The position numbers and the translations under genes were made by a program. A stretch of 64,000 nt of DNA from CAYXVF01 sp964468125 (GTDB taxonomy: Bacteria > Myxococcota > XYA12-FULL-58-9 > CAYXVF01). The stretch's first letter is position 1, and every line of letters begins with the position of its first letter. The stretch covers positions 59,919 to 123,918 of the forward strand of contig CAYXVF010000003.1 in the NCBI GenBank assembly GCA_964468125.1, given 5' to 3'. The notes below the pieces were generated by a model that worked only from the letters and a program-made list of their open reading frames with translations, did not search any database and was not told where the DNA came from. Shown piece after piece: positions 37,601-45,141 of the stretch.

Positions 37601-38577
37601 TGCCCGAGCCAAGCGTGGACGCGCTCCGACCGAACATGAGCAACCAACAGGATGCCCCCTGGCATGAGGCAAAGCGCCAGGTGGGCAACGAGCTCGAAGA
37701 CCTGACGCTTCTTTGGCAGGTGGGTGTCGACCGACGCATCGCTGCGAATGCAGCCGGCATTCACCGCTGGCGCGGCGCTGATTTCGCTGCGGCCGATGTT
37801 GGAGTGAAAGGTGCCAAGCAGGGGCCGGTTCTCGATGCGTTACTGGAGATCAATCGAGATGAGTCCACGCCCCCAGTGCAGCCCCTACGTATCAGCGCAG
37901 CCGAGGACGAATGGCGGCATCCGCCCGGCATCGAGTTTTACGTAGACTTCGAAACCGTCTCCGACCTTGACGATGACTTCAGCAAGATCCCCATGAAGAA
38001 CGGCCAGCCGCTGATCTTCATGATCGGCTGCGGGCACGTCGAGGACGGAGCCTGGACCTTCAAGTGTTTCACGGCCGACGCGCTCACCGAAGAGGCCGAA
38101 GGTCAGATTATCGACGACTGGTTGAACCACATGCAGGAGACAAAGAAGCGGCTCTCTACGGTCCCCGATCCACCGCTCGTCTTTCACTGGTCGCACGCCG
38201 AGGTCTCAACGCTCGAGACCGCCTACAATTCAGCGACCGCCCGACACCCGGGTCGGACTTGGTCTCCGCCCAAATGGTTTGATTTCCTCAAGCTCGTGGT
38301 CCGAGTCGAGCCAGTGGTCGTCCGCGGCGCTCTTGGCTTCGGCCTCAAAGCCATCGCGAAGTCCATGCACGCGCATCGGCTGATTGAGACGAATTGGGGC
38401 GACGGCCCTACGGACGGTCTAGGGGCGATGGTCGGTGCTTGGACCGCAGCACGCGAGGCTGCAGCGTCCGGTCGTCGGCTCGGCGAGATGCCGCTGGTGA
38501 AGGAGATCGAAGACTATAACGAGGTAGACTGCAAGGTGATGATGGAGATCGTCAGGTACCTTCGGGAGAATCACTAG
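34645..38577 (+). CDS. brxHI: BrxHI helicase fused to RecB-like and RNase H-like nuclease domains
   Basis: The 1310-residue protein starts with a superfamily 2, Lhr-like helicase: Walker A APTAGGKTEA (K51), DEIH box at 155-158, LSATVGN and QRMGRTGRRAG (333-340). The helicase part ends near residue 690. Residues about 730-960 look like a TM0106/RecB-type PD-(D/E)XK nuclease, with GAPDLL (D843), VVDVKF (D881, K883) and an AQLFIYNRAL helix. From about 1090 an RNase H-like/DEDD exonuclease-type domain follows: YVDFET (D1101, E1103) and YNEVDCKV (Y1291, D1295). The helicase matches BrxHI by position and type; from memory, ordinary BrxHI proteins are roughly half this length, so the nuclease fusion is notable. 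Nuclease activity is inferred from motifs only. Confidence 0.85.
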   Translation: MSAFDRLSPALKYHIVNTLGWPDLRPVQKLTINTVLDGKNCVVLAPTAGGKTEASFFPLLSATDQNDWRPVSTIYLSPIKALLNNQEARIEHYAGLLGRNAFKWHGDVGQSARSRFLRDPADILLTTPESIEAMLMSSKVPARSLFAGLQAVIVDEIHAFADDDRGAHLSAILERLARFSGRDFQRIGLSATVGNPDEILRWLKGSSRRAGEVVHPGGERSEPELSLDWVGNIDNAAHVIANLHQGRKRLVFVDSRRKVERLGRRLTELGTDTFLIHGSLSASERQFSERMFEEGQNCVIVATSAMELGIDVGDLDHVLQIDSPGSVASFLQRMGRTGRRAGTVSNFTFLCTSDDGLLEAAAIIQLFREGFVEPVKPNRQASHILAHQLMALALQQGGIPASDARAWLQGASAFHELEDEDLEAIVEHMLGRDILAETDGLYWLGNEGERRYGRRNFSELYAVFSTPRIVEVRWGTREIGTVDGQFLSTLQENNDRSAFTLGGRPWKVLNVDWRRGVCAVEPAENAQAARWPGRPKFLSFELCQAMRRVLVAEEPDPSWSRRAREALAELRAEYNFLHDAPAPLMALPNDGMRWWTFAGGRANTLLARMLETELGGRCVVRNTSIDLLGDAGLSPVAIRQTIRQFAATGRPNEQDARRYADGAVRTRVSKFEECLPEHLLHRLWSRAGLDLHGAEDAVTATPTLVEGEVREPPRPPEAPEQSLLDSSWVSASKTRNFMLRDPILDWFDLYGKTNGFKRDQELEGYDPRTDFTEFIFEKGRSFEAAVVEHLKTLVDVRQVAHDHREIRSPNAAARTLEAMRDGASIVFQGVLHDPESMTYGAPDLLVRSDVLRRLFPEAIEDEESRVPAPALNGDHHYCVVDVKFTNLSLLKSGELENSGSSRAYKAQLFIYNRALGRLQSYLPPRAYLLGRGWKQGPDRGASCMERLAPVSHASNLSKDYSLGEATADAVEWIRQLRSEGRSWKVLPEPSVDALRPNMSNQQDAPWHEAKRQVGNELEDLTLLWQVGVDRRIAANAAGIHRWRGADFAAADVGVKGAKQGPVLDALLEINRDESTPPVQPLRISAAEDEWRHPPGIEFYVDFETVSDLDDDFSKIPMKNGQPLIFMIGCGHVEDGAWTFKCFTADALTEEAEGQIIDDWLNHMQETKKRLSTVPDPPLVFHWSHAEVSTLETAYNSATARHPGRTWSPPKWFDFLKLVVRVEPVVVRGALGFGLKAIAKSMHAHRLIETNWGDGPTDGLGAMVGAWTAAREAAASGRRLGEMPLVKEIEDYNEVDCKVMMEIVRYLRENH

Positions 38578-38598
38578 CTGGCGCTCATGTGAGATTGT

Positions 38599-39846
38599 AT
38601 GGCGATCAACCTGACCATTGACGACTATCTGTCGCGCGAAAACTACGTTGAGTTTTGGCAAGACTTCGCTCGCAAGTCCTTAAAGAGCAACAAGTGCCGA
38701 TCCGACTTTCTCCCTGAGGCGATCGGGATCCTCCAGGGCGCATTCGGCCGCGACTGGCTCGAATTCGCAGCTAAGAATGCAGCCAGAAACGACCGACTGA
38801 ATTCGACGAAGGTTCATCCGCTTGGGAAATGCTTGGGCATCCCGAGCACGAGCACGATCAGCGAAATCTTGGAGGTCGCGCTCTTGCTGCGTGAACTACA
38901 CGGCACACCGGGACTGGACAAAGTCGTTCGAGACTTGAAGCAACCGTCTACCTATCCGAGCAGCTTTCTTCAGTTGTCACTCGGATTCCGATTCCGACAA
39001 GCGGGGGCATGTGATCTCATCTTCGAACCTAGCGTTCAGGGCGGTCGGTTTGCGGACGTTGCGTTCATATTCAACCACCGCCGTTTCGTTATTGAGTGCT
39101 ATGTTCCGCGGTATGCCGGCCACCCGAGAGAACTCGTCGAGTTGCGAAGCCTTCTGAGCAAGGTCGACCTCAGCAAACTGGGCCTCGCTGTGCCTCTCGT
39201 TCGGGTCCACATTCGAGATCCGAGCGATTTCTCACCAACAGACCGAAAGACGATTCGGACCTACCTCGATTCGCTAAAGGCTCTGCCGGCAAGTCGCGTC
39301 GAATTCGAAGCGAGCTTTGTCGAGCTCTTCGATGCGAAGGGTCGCGACGAGTCATGGGTCCAGGAAGCGATTACACTCAGCCCGGGTGAAGCTGTCATCT
39401 CAACCACGATCGAACGTCTTCGTCCGACCTCTGCACCGCTAACGACCAGCGACTCGTATCCTATTCATCGGGCTTTGGTCGTAACGGGGCCGTCGGCGGA
39501 CTTCTCCCCCGAAGAGATGTCGCGTGACCTGGCAAAGAAACTAGAGTCCAAGACTGGACAGTTGAAAACACCCGACGACAGCGTTGGGATCTTCGCGTCG
39601 ATGACATGGATAGGCCAACCGCACCTCCTTCGAGAGGAATCGACGGAGCATCTTCGAAATAAAGTCCTCATCCCGCATGGCGTTTCTGCTGGGCTTCTAA
39701 TCACCAGACAACACCGCAATCCAATCGACGTTTGCTTCTGCGGCACTATCGTCTTGGGCGCGAGAGGCCATGAGCCTCTGGTGGAACCTTTGCTGCGCGC
39801 CTACGAGCAACGGGAGAAAGATTGGATCGTGACCGATTCATGGTGA
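38599..39846 (+). CDS. Unknown BREX-adjacent protein with restriction-fold-like signature
   Basis: The 415-residue soluble protein begins 21 bases after brxHI on the same strand. I recognise no named family. Residues 150-172 (RFADVAFIFNHRRFVIECYVPR) resemble a PD-(D/E)XK core: D153, then a strand with E166-C167-Y168 where active nucleases have E-x-K. The lysine is replaced by tyrosine, so it may be an inactive or atypical nuclease fold. The C-terminal half (SIFASMTWIGQPHLLREEST, NPIDVCFCGTIVLGA) ends with a region that could be another alpha/beta segment. Its position suggests a BREX accessory or a separate defence gene. Confidence 0.65.
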   Translation: MAINLTIDDYLSRENYVEFWQDFARKSLKSNKCRSDFLPEAIGILQGAFGRDWLEFAAKNAARNDRLNSTKVHPLGKCLGIPSTSTISEILEVALLLRELHGTPGLDKVVRDLKQPSTYPSSFLQLSLGFRFRQAGACDLIFEPSVQGGRFADVAFIFNHRRFVIECYVPRYAGHPRELVELRSLLSKVDLSKLGLAVPLVRVHIRDPSDFSPTDRKTIRTYLDSLKALPASRVEFEASFVELFDAKGRDESWVQEAITLSPGEAVISTTIERLRPTSAPLTTSDSYPIHRALVVTGPSADFSPEEMSRDLAKKLESKTGQLKTPDDSVGIFASMTWIGQPHLLREESTEHLRNKVLIPHGVSAGLLITRQHRNPIDVCFCGTIVLGARGHEPLVEPLLRAYEQREKDWIVTDSW

Positions 39847-39873
39847 GCGCTGGGGGGACATCGCAGCCCAGTT

Positions 39874-40224
39874 GTGCCCGAAATCGCTTCACAGGTTGAA
39901 GCGATCACCCTAGCCAGTGTCAGAGCAATCGCCCATCCTCACCTCGTGCTTTGGGCAAAGCACGAGGAGGCCATGCGGCGCTGCATTGCCAATGCGGTGG
40001 CCGAGGCGAGCCTCTCAGGCAGCCGGTTACGGCGCCCCGGCGAGCCCTACGTTGAAACCATTGCTTGGGGACCCGACGCGCCCCCAAGCCGGTCATACGT
40101 CGAGTACCGATTTCAGGACGAGCCGCCAGTGCCAGCACTCCCCCGCATATTGGAGTTGAACCCAAACTTCCTTCAGAATCTCATCGGGGGGAGGGCTCCG
40201 TCCGACCTCCGCCCGATTCGATAG
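39874..40224 (+). CDS. Small hypothetical protein
   Basis: This is a possible 116-residue product with a GTG start (MPEIASQVEAITLASVRAIAHPHLVLWAKHEEAMRRCIANAVAEASLSG). Codon use fits the region and a helical start is plausible, but no family is recognised and no strong ribosome site is seen. It lies 27 bases after the restriction-fold-like gene and 26 bases before the WYL regulator, on the same strand. Confidence 0.4.
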   Translation: MPEIASQVEAITLASVRAIAHPHLVLWAKHEEAMRRCIANAVAEASLSGSRLRRPGEPYVETIAWGPDAPPSRSYVEYRFQDEPPVPALPRILELNPNFLQNLIGGRAPSDLRPIR

Positions 40225-40250
40225 GTCCGGATTCGCGAGGTTCTGTGCAG

Positions 40251-41233
40251 ATGGGCGCCGAACAACAAGTCGTTCGACTCTGGTGGCTTCTGCGCCTGCT
40301 TGCCGAAAAGCGGTCGGGGCTAACGGCGAAGCAGATTTCAGACCGGATCGGACAATCAAAGTCCACGGTTGTCCGCGACATCGACAAACTCACTAAGGCG
40401 GCTTTGCGATCATCGAAGAGCCCGTGAAGAACCGTCGCATCTACAAGCTGTCTGGGGCCGTCGATGCGTTGCAAGACGTCAGCGTGAACTCGCTAGAGAT
40501 GCTTTCGCTATACGCGGTCAGGTCGTTGATGGCGCCTCTAGCAGGGAAACCAATTTACGATTCTCTTCAGATTCTCTTCAGCAAACTTCACGGTGCAGCT
40601 CAGCGCATCGGGAACGGCAAGCTCGACATCTTCCTACACCTGTACTTGGAGCACACGCGAGCAGCGAAGGATTACTCTGAGGCCGCAGATGTCATTGATG
40701 CGATCGTCGACGGCATCGTCCGAAACCACATGCTCGCGGTTCGATACAAGCTGGCGGGAAAGAGCCTGAGGTCGCATGACTTCCGACCGGTCAAACTATT
40801 CTTCAACATGGGCGGCCTCTATTGCCTGGGCTTGCTCGGCGACAAGAAGGTGGTGAGCACGCTCGCCGTCGAACGGATACTCGAAGCCGAAAGCACAGGG
40901 AAGACCTTCAAGCTCCAAAAGGGTCTCGACCGGGAACGACGGCTTCTGGGCGTCTTCGGCGTCATCGAGGACCACGACCCGCAGAAGGTTTTGGTGCGAT
41001 TCCACAAGAAGGTCGAGCCGTACATCCGAGCGCGGACCTGGCACCCCGCTCAGAAGCTCAAGGAATTGCCCGACGGCGGCGTCGACTGGTCGTGCACTGT
41101 TCAAGGCAAGGAAGGGGTGTTTGCTTGGGTGCTTTCGCGGGGACCGTATGCCGAGCTCCTGAAGCCTTCGTCATGCCGCGCAGAACTAAGGCAGCGTGCT
41201 GAAGCGCTCGCGGAAGCGTATTCAGGATCTTGA
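40251..41233 (+). pseudogene. WYL-domain transcriptional regulator (BrxR/CapW-like), frameshifted
   Basis: The first part (from ATG 40251) reads RLLAEKRSGLTAKQISDRIGQSKSTVVRDIDKLTKA, a winged helix, then stops at 40427. From 40400 a second frame continues GFAIIEEPVKNRRIYKLSG and then a WYL-type middle with RYKLAGKSLRSHDFRPVKLFFNMGGLYCLGL and a WCX-like tail to 41233. Joining the frames needs one extra base in the GCGGCT at 40398-40403 (GG instead of GGG), giving a normal regulator of about 327 residues. The frameshift may be an assembly error or a true mutation. WYL regulators of the BrxR/CapW type control BREX and CBASS loci, so the position next to BREX fits. Confidence 0.75.
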
Positions 41234-41876
41234 GCCAGTGCGTATTCGTTTTGCGAAACTCCGAGATGTCCTTCCGCCCGAGCATCCGCTGTCCTCTTCC
41301 TTGTTCCGACTTCTGGTGCTGCGAGAAGAACTTGTGTTTGAGTTCGAGGGCATTCGAGCAGACGACCTCGGTTCGCTAGACCGAGGCGACAAGACGTGCC
41401 GCCGCGTTTTCTTTTTCCGCCGCAATATTCACTCGCTAGTTGCACTCGCTGAGGTACTGCGCGAGCCAACCTTCAACCGTGCGCTCAAAGATCTTCCCGT
41501 CAGCGGTCGACGTCGAGAGATTCGCGACGGAGTGGCGAAGACTCTGCGGATGCTCAGACGGGAAACTGAAGGGCTACAGGTCCTCCGAAACCAAGCCGTA
41601 GCACATCTCGACCACGGGCGTCACCAACGAGTACTTGAGCAGGAGTCCAACTTCCGATACGCGGTGCAACTTGGAGACGAGTCGTTAACGACTTTTTTTC
41701 GATTACCGTACATCGCGTCTTTCGCAACGCTTCTCGATCCGCTGAGCACGCCGGACGAATTTGAGCAGATGAAGGACGACCTGGTCGAACTTTCCGCGAG
41801 GCTTACAGCTAAAGCTCTCCAATCCGTGGATGCCATCGCCGCGAACCTGCTTCGTGAAGTCGGCTATTGGCGGTAG
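41196..41876 (+). CDS. HEPN-like helical protein
   Basis: The 226-residue, almost wholly helical protein starts at GTG 41196, overlapping the WYL gene end by 38 bases. Residues 131-137 read RNQAVAH, fitting the R-x4-6-H motif with a polar residue after Arg that marks HEPN ribonucleases, in a context (LQVLRNQAVAHLDHGR) similar to AbiU2/AbiV-type proteins. HEPN proteins in defence islands often act as toxins that cut RNA during infection. The family assignment rests on one motif and helix content, so it is tentative. Confidence 0.55.
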   Translation: MLKRSRKRIQDLEPVRIRFAKLRDVLPPEHPLSSSLFRLLVLREELVFEFEGIRADDLGSLDRGDKTCRRVFFFRRNIHSLVALAEVLREPTFNRALKDLPVSGRRREIRDGVAKTLRMLRRETEGLQVLRNQAVAHLDHGRHQRVLEQESNFRYAVQLGDESLTTFFRLPYIASFATLLDPLSTPDEFEQMKDDLVELSARLTAKALQSVDAIAANLLREVGYWR

Positions 41877-42247
41877 ATCGCTTCTACTAGTTCTCGAATA
41901 TCTCTAACCCGCCAAGCGGTAGTCCGAGGCCCGAGCTTGACTGGCTTTTGAGAAGCGCCCCCCTTTTCGGAGCGGAGTAGCCGAAAACAGTGAAGCAAAA
42001 CGCACGCGACAACTCGGCTTGTGTCTGCTCCCAAGCTCTCCTTGACCGGCGAAGCCGAAACATAGTCCTTTTGTTCAACCAGGATAGCAGCGGAACGGAC
42101 TCCATCTCCTTACCACACACCGCATAGCGACCCAGGCACGGCCTGAAATTCAGGCCTTCCATTCAATCCCTGCCTGCCCCTCCAACAGTGGGGCAACTCG
42201 CTGATGCGTTTTCGCTCGTGTTCGACGTTCATCGCGGCAACGTTACC

Positions 42248-42267
42248 TGGGCCGCTATTGGGCCGCC
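42248..42267. repeat. Near-copy of the integrase 3'-end sequence
   Basis: The 20 bases match 12846-12865 at 18 positions (TGGGCCGCTATYGGGCCGCY). On the minus strand both encode GPIAA near a stop: SGPIAAHRPS in the integrase and SGGPIAAQVTLPR here. It may be a relic of another integrase end or a shared integrase-binding arm site. Confidence 0.5.
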
Positions 42268-42397
42268 AGACCGGTCAAAACGAGTCCAAAGTGATCCAAA
42301 CGGGTCGAAGCCAACCCAAGTGCTTTCGGTTGAGAAATCGCGGTGATTGAGCGAAGCCCGCGAAATGCTTTAAGGTTTGACACTCAGCCCCGGGTAA

Positions 42398-42421
42398 TTC
42401 GATTCCCGGCGCCTCCACCAA
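42398..42421 (+). repeat. Second attachment site (right end of the large island unit)
   Basis: The 24 bases are identical to the ssrA 3' end at 12778-12801, but upstream the T-arm is broken (CCGGGTAATTCG instead of CCGGGTTCG), so this is not a functional tmRNA or tRNA. It bounds a 29.6-kb unit carrying the integrase and the BREX operon. Confidence 0.88.
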
Positions 42422-42529
42422 CTGGGTATTTCCCAATACCTGCGGAACACAGCACGCTTGTGGGGTCGCTGCGGGACTCGAGTTCGAACTCGTGTCTCAA
42501 TGACAACAGACAGTTGACGCTCAGTCATA

Positions 42530-42565
42530 AAACTAAACTCCTAGCCTTTGAAGCCTGTTTAGTTT
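42530..42565 (+). promoter_or_regulatory. Inverted repeat, probable AbiEi operator
   Basis: AAACTAAAC at 42530-42538 and GTTTAGTTT at 42557-42565 are perfect nine-base inverted arms 18 bases apart, just after TTGACG (42514-42519) and 24 bases before the AbiEi start. AbiEi antitoxins are known to repress their own promoter by binding inverted repeats. Confidence 0.6.
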
Positions 42566-42588
42566 ATCTTCGTGACTGGTCGACAATA

Positions 42589-43377
42589 ATGAATCGTCGA
42601 AGCGACACGAAAATAAACTCGATGCTTCGGGCATGGGTACCGGGGACCGTCCTGACCCAGGCATGGCTCAGCCGGCAAGGCATCGGCCGACAGCTCGCAG
42701 ATGTATACGTCAACTCAGGTTGGCTCGAACGCGTTGGACGTGGCGTTTATCGCCGCGCGGGAAACGCCCCCGGCTGGGCGGGCGCCGTCCACGGGCTCCA
42801 ACAACTCAACTCGCCATCCGTGCACATAGGCGGTGAGACCGCGCTCGTTCAGCATGGCCACGGCCACTTTGCGAGTACGGGCGCCCCAGACGTTCACCTC
42901 TACGGACCTCCCGGCACCCGGCTTCCCAAGTGGGTTCTGGAAAATGATTGGCGCGCATCGATGCAGTACCACACGGCCTCTCTATTCAATGAGCAGGGAG
43001 AGCAACTTGGTGTTCTGGAAAAAAGTGTCGATGGGATCCCGTTGCGCATGAGCAGCGTCGAGCGCGCGCTACTGGAGGTGATGCACGACGTTCCTGAACG
43101 GGTGACCGTCGGCGCCGCACTCAACTACGTGAATGCGGCCACCACAGTACGTCCTCAGCTCATGCAACAGCTTCTGGAAAACTGCCGGTCTGTGAAAGTG
43201 AAACGCCTAGTGTTGCAGTTCTCCGATCACGCAGCCCACCGATGGGTGCGTCGCCTAAATGTGAGCGCGATCGATCTCGGTTCAGGAAAACGAGTGCTCG
43301 GTGGCGGAGGGTACTACTACCCGAACTACCAGGTGTCACTACCTGAAGATCTGAACAGCGCCGGGGACTCAACGTGA
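42589..43377 (+). CDS. abiEi: AbiEi-type antitoxin/transcriptional regulator
   Basis: The 262-residue protein has an N-terminal winged helix (TQAWLSRQGIGRQLADVYVNSGWLERVGRGVYRRAG, the AbiEi_4-type start). A larger C-terminal domain follows (INSPSV-like strand HIGGETALVQHGHGHF, IPLRMSSVERALLEVMHDVPE). AbiEi proteins neutralise AbiEii and autoregulate. The ATG at 42589 is preferred because upstream in-frame sequence crosses the attachment site and the operator. The stop overlaps the GTG start of the toxin (GTGA), so the antitoxin is made first. Confidence 0.85.
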   Translation: MNRRSDTKINSMLRAWVPGTVLTQAWLSRQGIGRQLADVYVNSGWLERVGRGVYRRAGNAPGWAGAVHGLQQLNSPSVHIGGETALVQHGHGHFASTGAPDVHLYGPPGTRLPKWVLENDWRASMQYHTASLFNEQGEQLGVLEKSVDGIPLRMSSVERALLEVMHDVPERVTVGAALNYVNAATTVRPQLMQQLLENCRSVKVKRLVLQFSDHAAHRWVRRLNVSAIDLGSGKRVLGGGGYYYPNYQVSLPEDLNSAGDST

Positions 43378-44339
43378 ACCGAGTGTACCGTGCCCAAGTG
43401 GCGCTCCTGTTACGATGCCTTCCAGAGGTGGAACGCGAAGAGTGCTTTGCACTCAAGGGCGGAACGGCCATCAACCTATTCGTTCGAAACATGCCGCGAC
43501 TATCCGTCGACATTGATCTCACTTATCTACCTTTGGAACCTCGCAACGTGGCCCTACCAAATCTAGCGGCCGCCCTTGAACGCATCGCGACGCGCATCGA
43601 ACGCTCAATCCCAGATGCAGTCGTCGACAAGCGCTCAAGCTCAGACGTGAGCGTTGCTCGACTCAACGTCCGCACCACCGAGGCCGTCATCAAGATCGAA
43701 CCCAACGTGGTGCTTCGCGGCACGGTGTTCCCCGCCGGCGACGCCGACCTGTGCATCGCAGCGCAGGAGGAGTTCGCGCTATTTACCTCGGCACGAGTCC
43801 TCGCGACCGCAGACCTCTACGCCGGCAAACTCTGCGCCGCCCTCGATCGGCAGCATCCTAGAGATCTCTTCGACGTGAAGCTGCTTTTGGAAAACGAAGG
43901 CCTCACCGGGCCCATCCGCCAAGCGTTCGTCGTTTACCTTGCGAGCCATAACCGGCCTATGCACGAACTGCTCGCGCCGAATTTCCAGGACCTCAGCCCG
44001 ATCTACGAGCAGCAGTTCGTCAGCATGGTCAAAGACGCACCAAGCAAGGAAGACCTCGAAGCCGTTCGCGAGGAGATGGTCCGACGACTGCGCGCCGAGC
44101 TTTCGGACCGTGAACGTATGTTCTTGCTTTCGGTCAAGCGCGGAAAACCCGACTGGGACGCGCTCAACGTTGAAGGCATCGAGCACCTGCCAGGTCTCCA
44201 GTGGAAGCTTAGGAACATCGAGCACATGGAGGCGGCCAAGCACTCGGCAATGCTCAGCTCCCTCGAGCGCGTACTTGGTGTCTCTGAATGGGTACCCCGC
44301 ACCGAGATAGGCAACGCGAGGACGAAGAGCGCGTGGTGA
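43374..44339 (+). CDS. abiEii: AbiEii-type nucleotidyltransferase toxin
   Basis: The 321-residue protein has the AbiEii motifs: KGGTAINLF (28-36) and VDIDLTY with D46 and D48, the metal-binding aspartates of the polymerase-beta-like nucleotidyltransferase fold. VIKIEPN and YAGKLCAALDRQHPRDLFDVKLL (the late conserved K and D) follow. AbiEii toxins transfer nucleotides to RNA, in studied cases blocking growth and phage spread. All core residues are present, so it is likely functional. The start GTG is coupled to the antitoxin; the 3' end overlaps the next frame. Confidence 0.87.
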   Translation: MNRVYRAQVALLLRCLPEVEREECFALKGGTAINLFVRNMPRLSVDIDLTYLPLEPRNVALPNLAAALERIATRIERSIPDAVVDKRSSSDVSVARLNVRTTEAVIKIEPNVVLRGTVFPAGDADLCIAAQEEFALFTSARVLATADLYAGKLCAALDRQHPRDLFDVKLLLENEGLTGPIRQAFVVYLASHNRPMHELLAPNFQDLSPIYEQQFVSMVKDAPSKEDLEAVREEMVRRLRAELSDRERMFLLSVKRGKPDWDALNVEGIEHLPGLQWKLRNIEHMEAAKHSAMLSSLERVLGVSEWVPRTEIGNARTKSAW

Positions 44340-45040
44340 GCGCGGTCGTGAGTTACCTGCAACAAGTTTCTGGAAACGCCTGGCATATCACCGGTCGCGA
44401 GGTTCCCGTTGGTGATTCTGGAAAAAACTTCGACTTTGAGATCAGTGACGGACATACGAAGGTTGCCGTCGAGGTGACTCAATACGTTGAAGATCCAGAA
44501 AAACCGGTTCAAGACGCCCAGTGGCCGAAGTTTATGAATGCCGTTGAACAGGAGCTGCTACCACGGGGCTACAACGGTCTTATGATCAGCACCTACGGCC
44601 CAAAGAGCGCGAGCAGCAAAAAGTCATTCCAGAAAGATGCACAGGCCTTTGCAGATCGCGTTGTTGAACTGGTCGGACTTCCCCCTAGTGGTAACGACAT
44701 GATTCGGTTCGGCGACCACAGCGAAGGGGTTACGTACATCCCAAATCTTGATGGAATTCATTCTGGCTATCACACGCTGGGGTCCGGGCCCCCTGCTTCA
44801 CGCGCTCACGATGCAATCGTCTCGGCCTTGGACCGAAAGCGGGAACAACTCAACGTGGACTATGGACATCGCTGCCTCGCCCTAGACATTCGCGGCGGGG
44901 TCGCAGGCATTGAAGAGTTCAGATCCGTCGCTGCAGCACTGACTAACACTGAGTTACACCCGATCTCGATGTTGTTCGCCGTCTTCGGCGAACTTGCGGA
45001 ACTCATCGATGACCGCGGCGGTCTTGCTGGAGCGTACAGG
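44288..45040 (+). CDS. Unknown protein downstream of AbiEii, 3' end lost in gap
   Basis: About 250 residues are visible before the gap at 45041. The start at ATG 44288 overlaps abiEii by 52 bases; an in-frame GTG near 44336 would nearly abut the toxin stop and is equally plausible. Residues about 45-70 (GKNFDFEISDGHTKVAVEVTQYVE) have the look of a nuclease-fold core but with E-x-T instead of E-x-K. No family is recognised. It probably belongs to the same transcript as the AbiE pair. Confidence 0.55.
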
Positions 45041-45140
45041 NNNNNNNNNNNNNNNNNNNNNNNNNNNNNNNNNNNNNNNNNNNNNNNNNNNNNNNNNNNN
45101 NNNNNNNNNNNNNNNNNNNNNNNNNNNNNNNNNNNNNNNN
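45041..45140. other. 100-N assembly gap
   Basis: The gap removes the 3' end of the unknown gene on its left and the 5' end of the nucleotidyltransferase fragment on its right. The flanks share no obvious repeat. The true size of the missing piece cannot be read, so the content of the small island unit is incomplete. Confidence 0.9.
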
Positions 45141-45141
45141 A

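Larger units (their letters stand above)
41877..42588. other. Intergenic region at the junction of the two island units
   Basis: I see no convincing gene in these 700 bases. A 91-codon minus-strand frame (41887-42162) has no recognisable features. The region holds a near-repeat of the integrase 3' end (42248-42267), the second attachment site (42398-42421) and the inverted repeat in front of the AbiE genes (42530-42565). Confidence 0.7.

Noticed and set aside
18740..38577. DISARM-like system (methyltransferase plus helicase)
   Set aside because: The NERD/kinase PglW, PglZ phosphatase fold, PglY and BrxD ATPases and gene order fit type 2 BREX instead; no DrmA/DrmB-type genes are seen.
41887..42162. 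91-codon minus-strand open frame
   Set aside because: No ribosome site, no family resemblance and unusual composition; probably chance.
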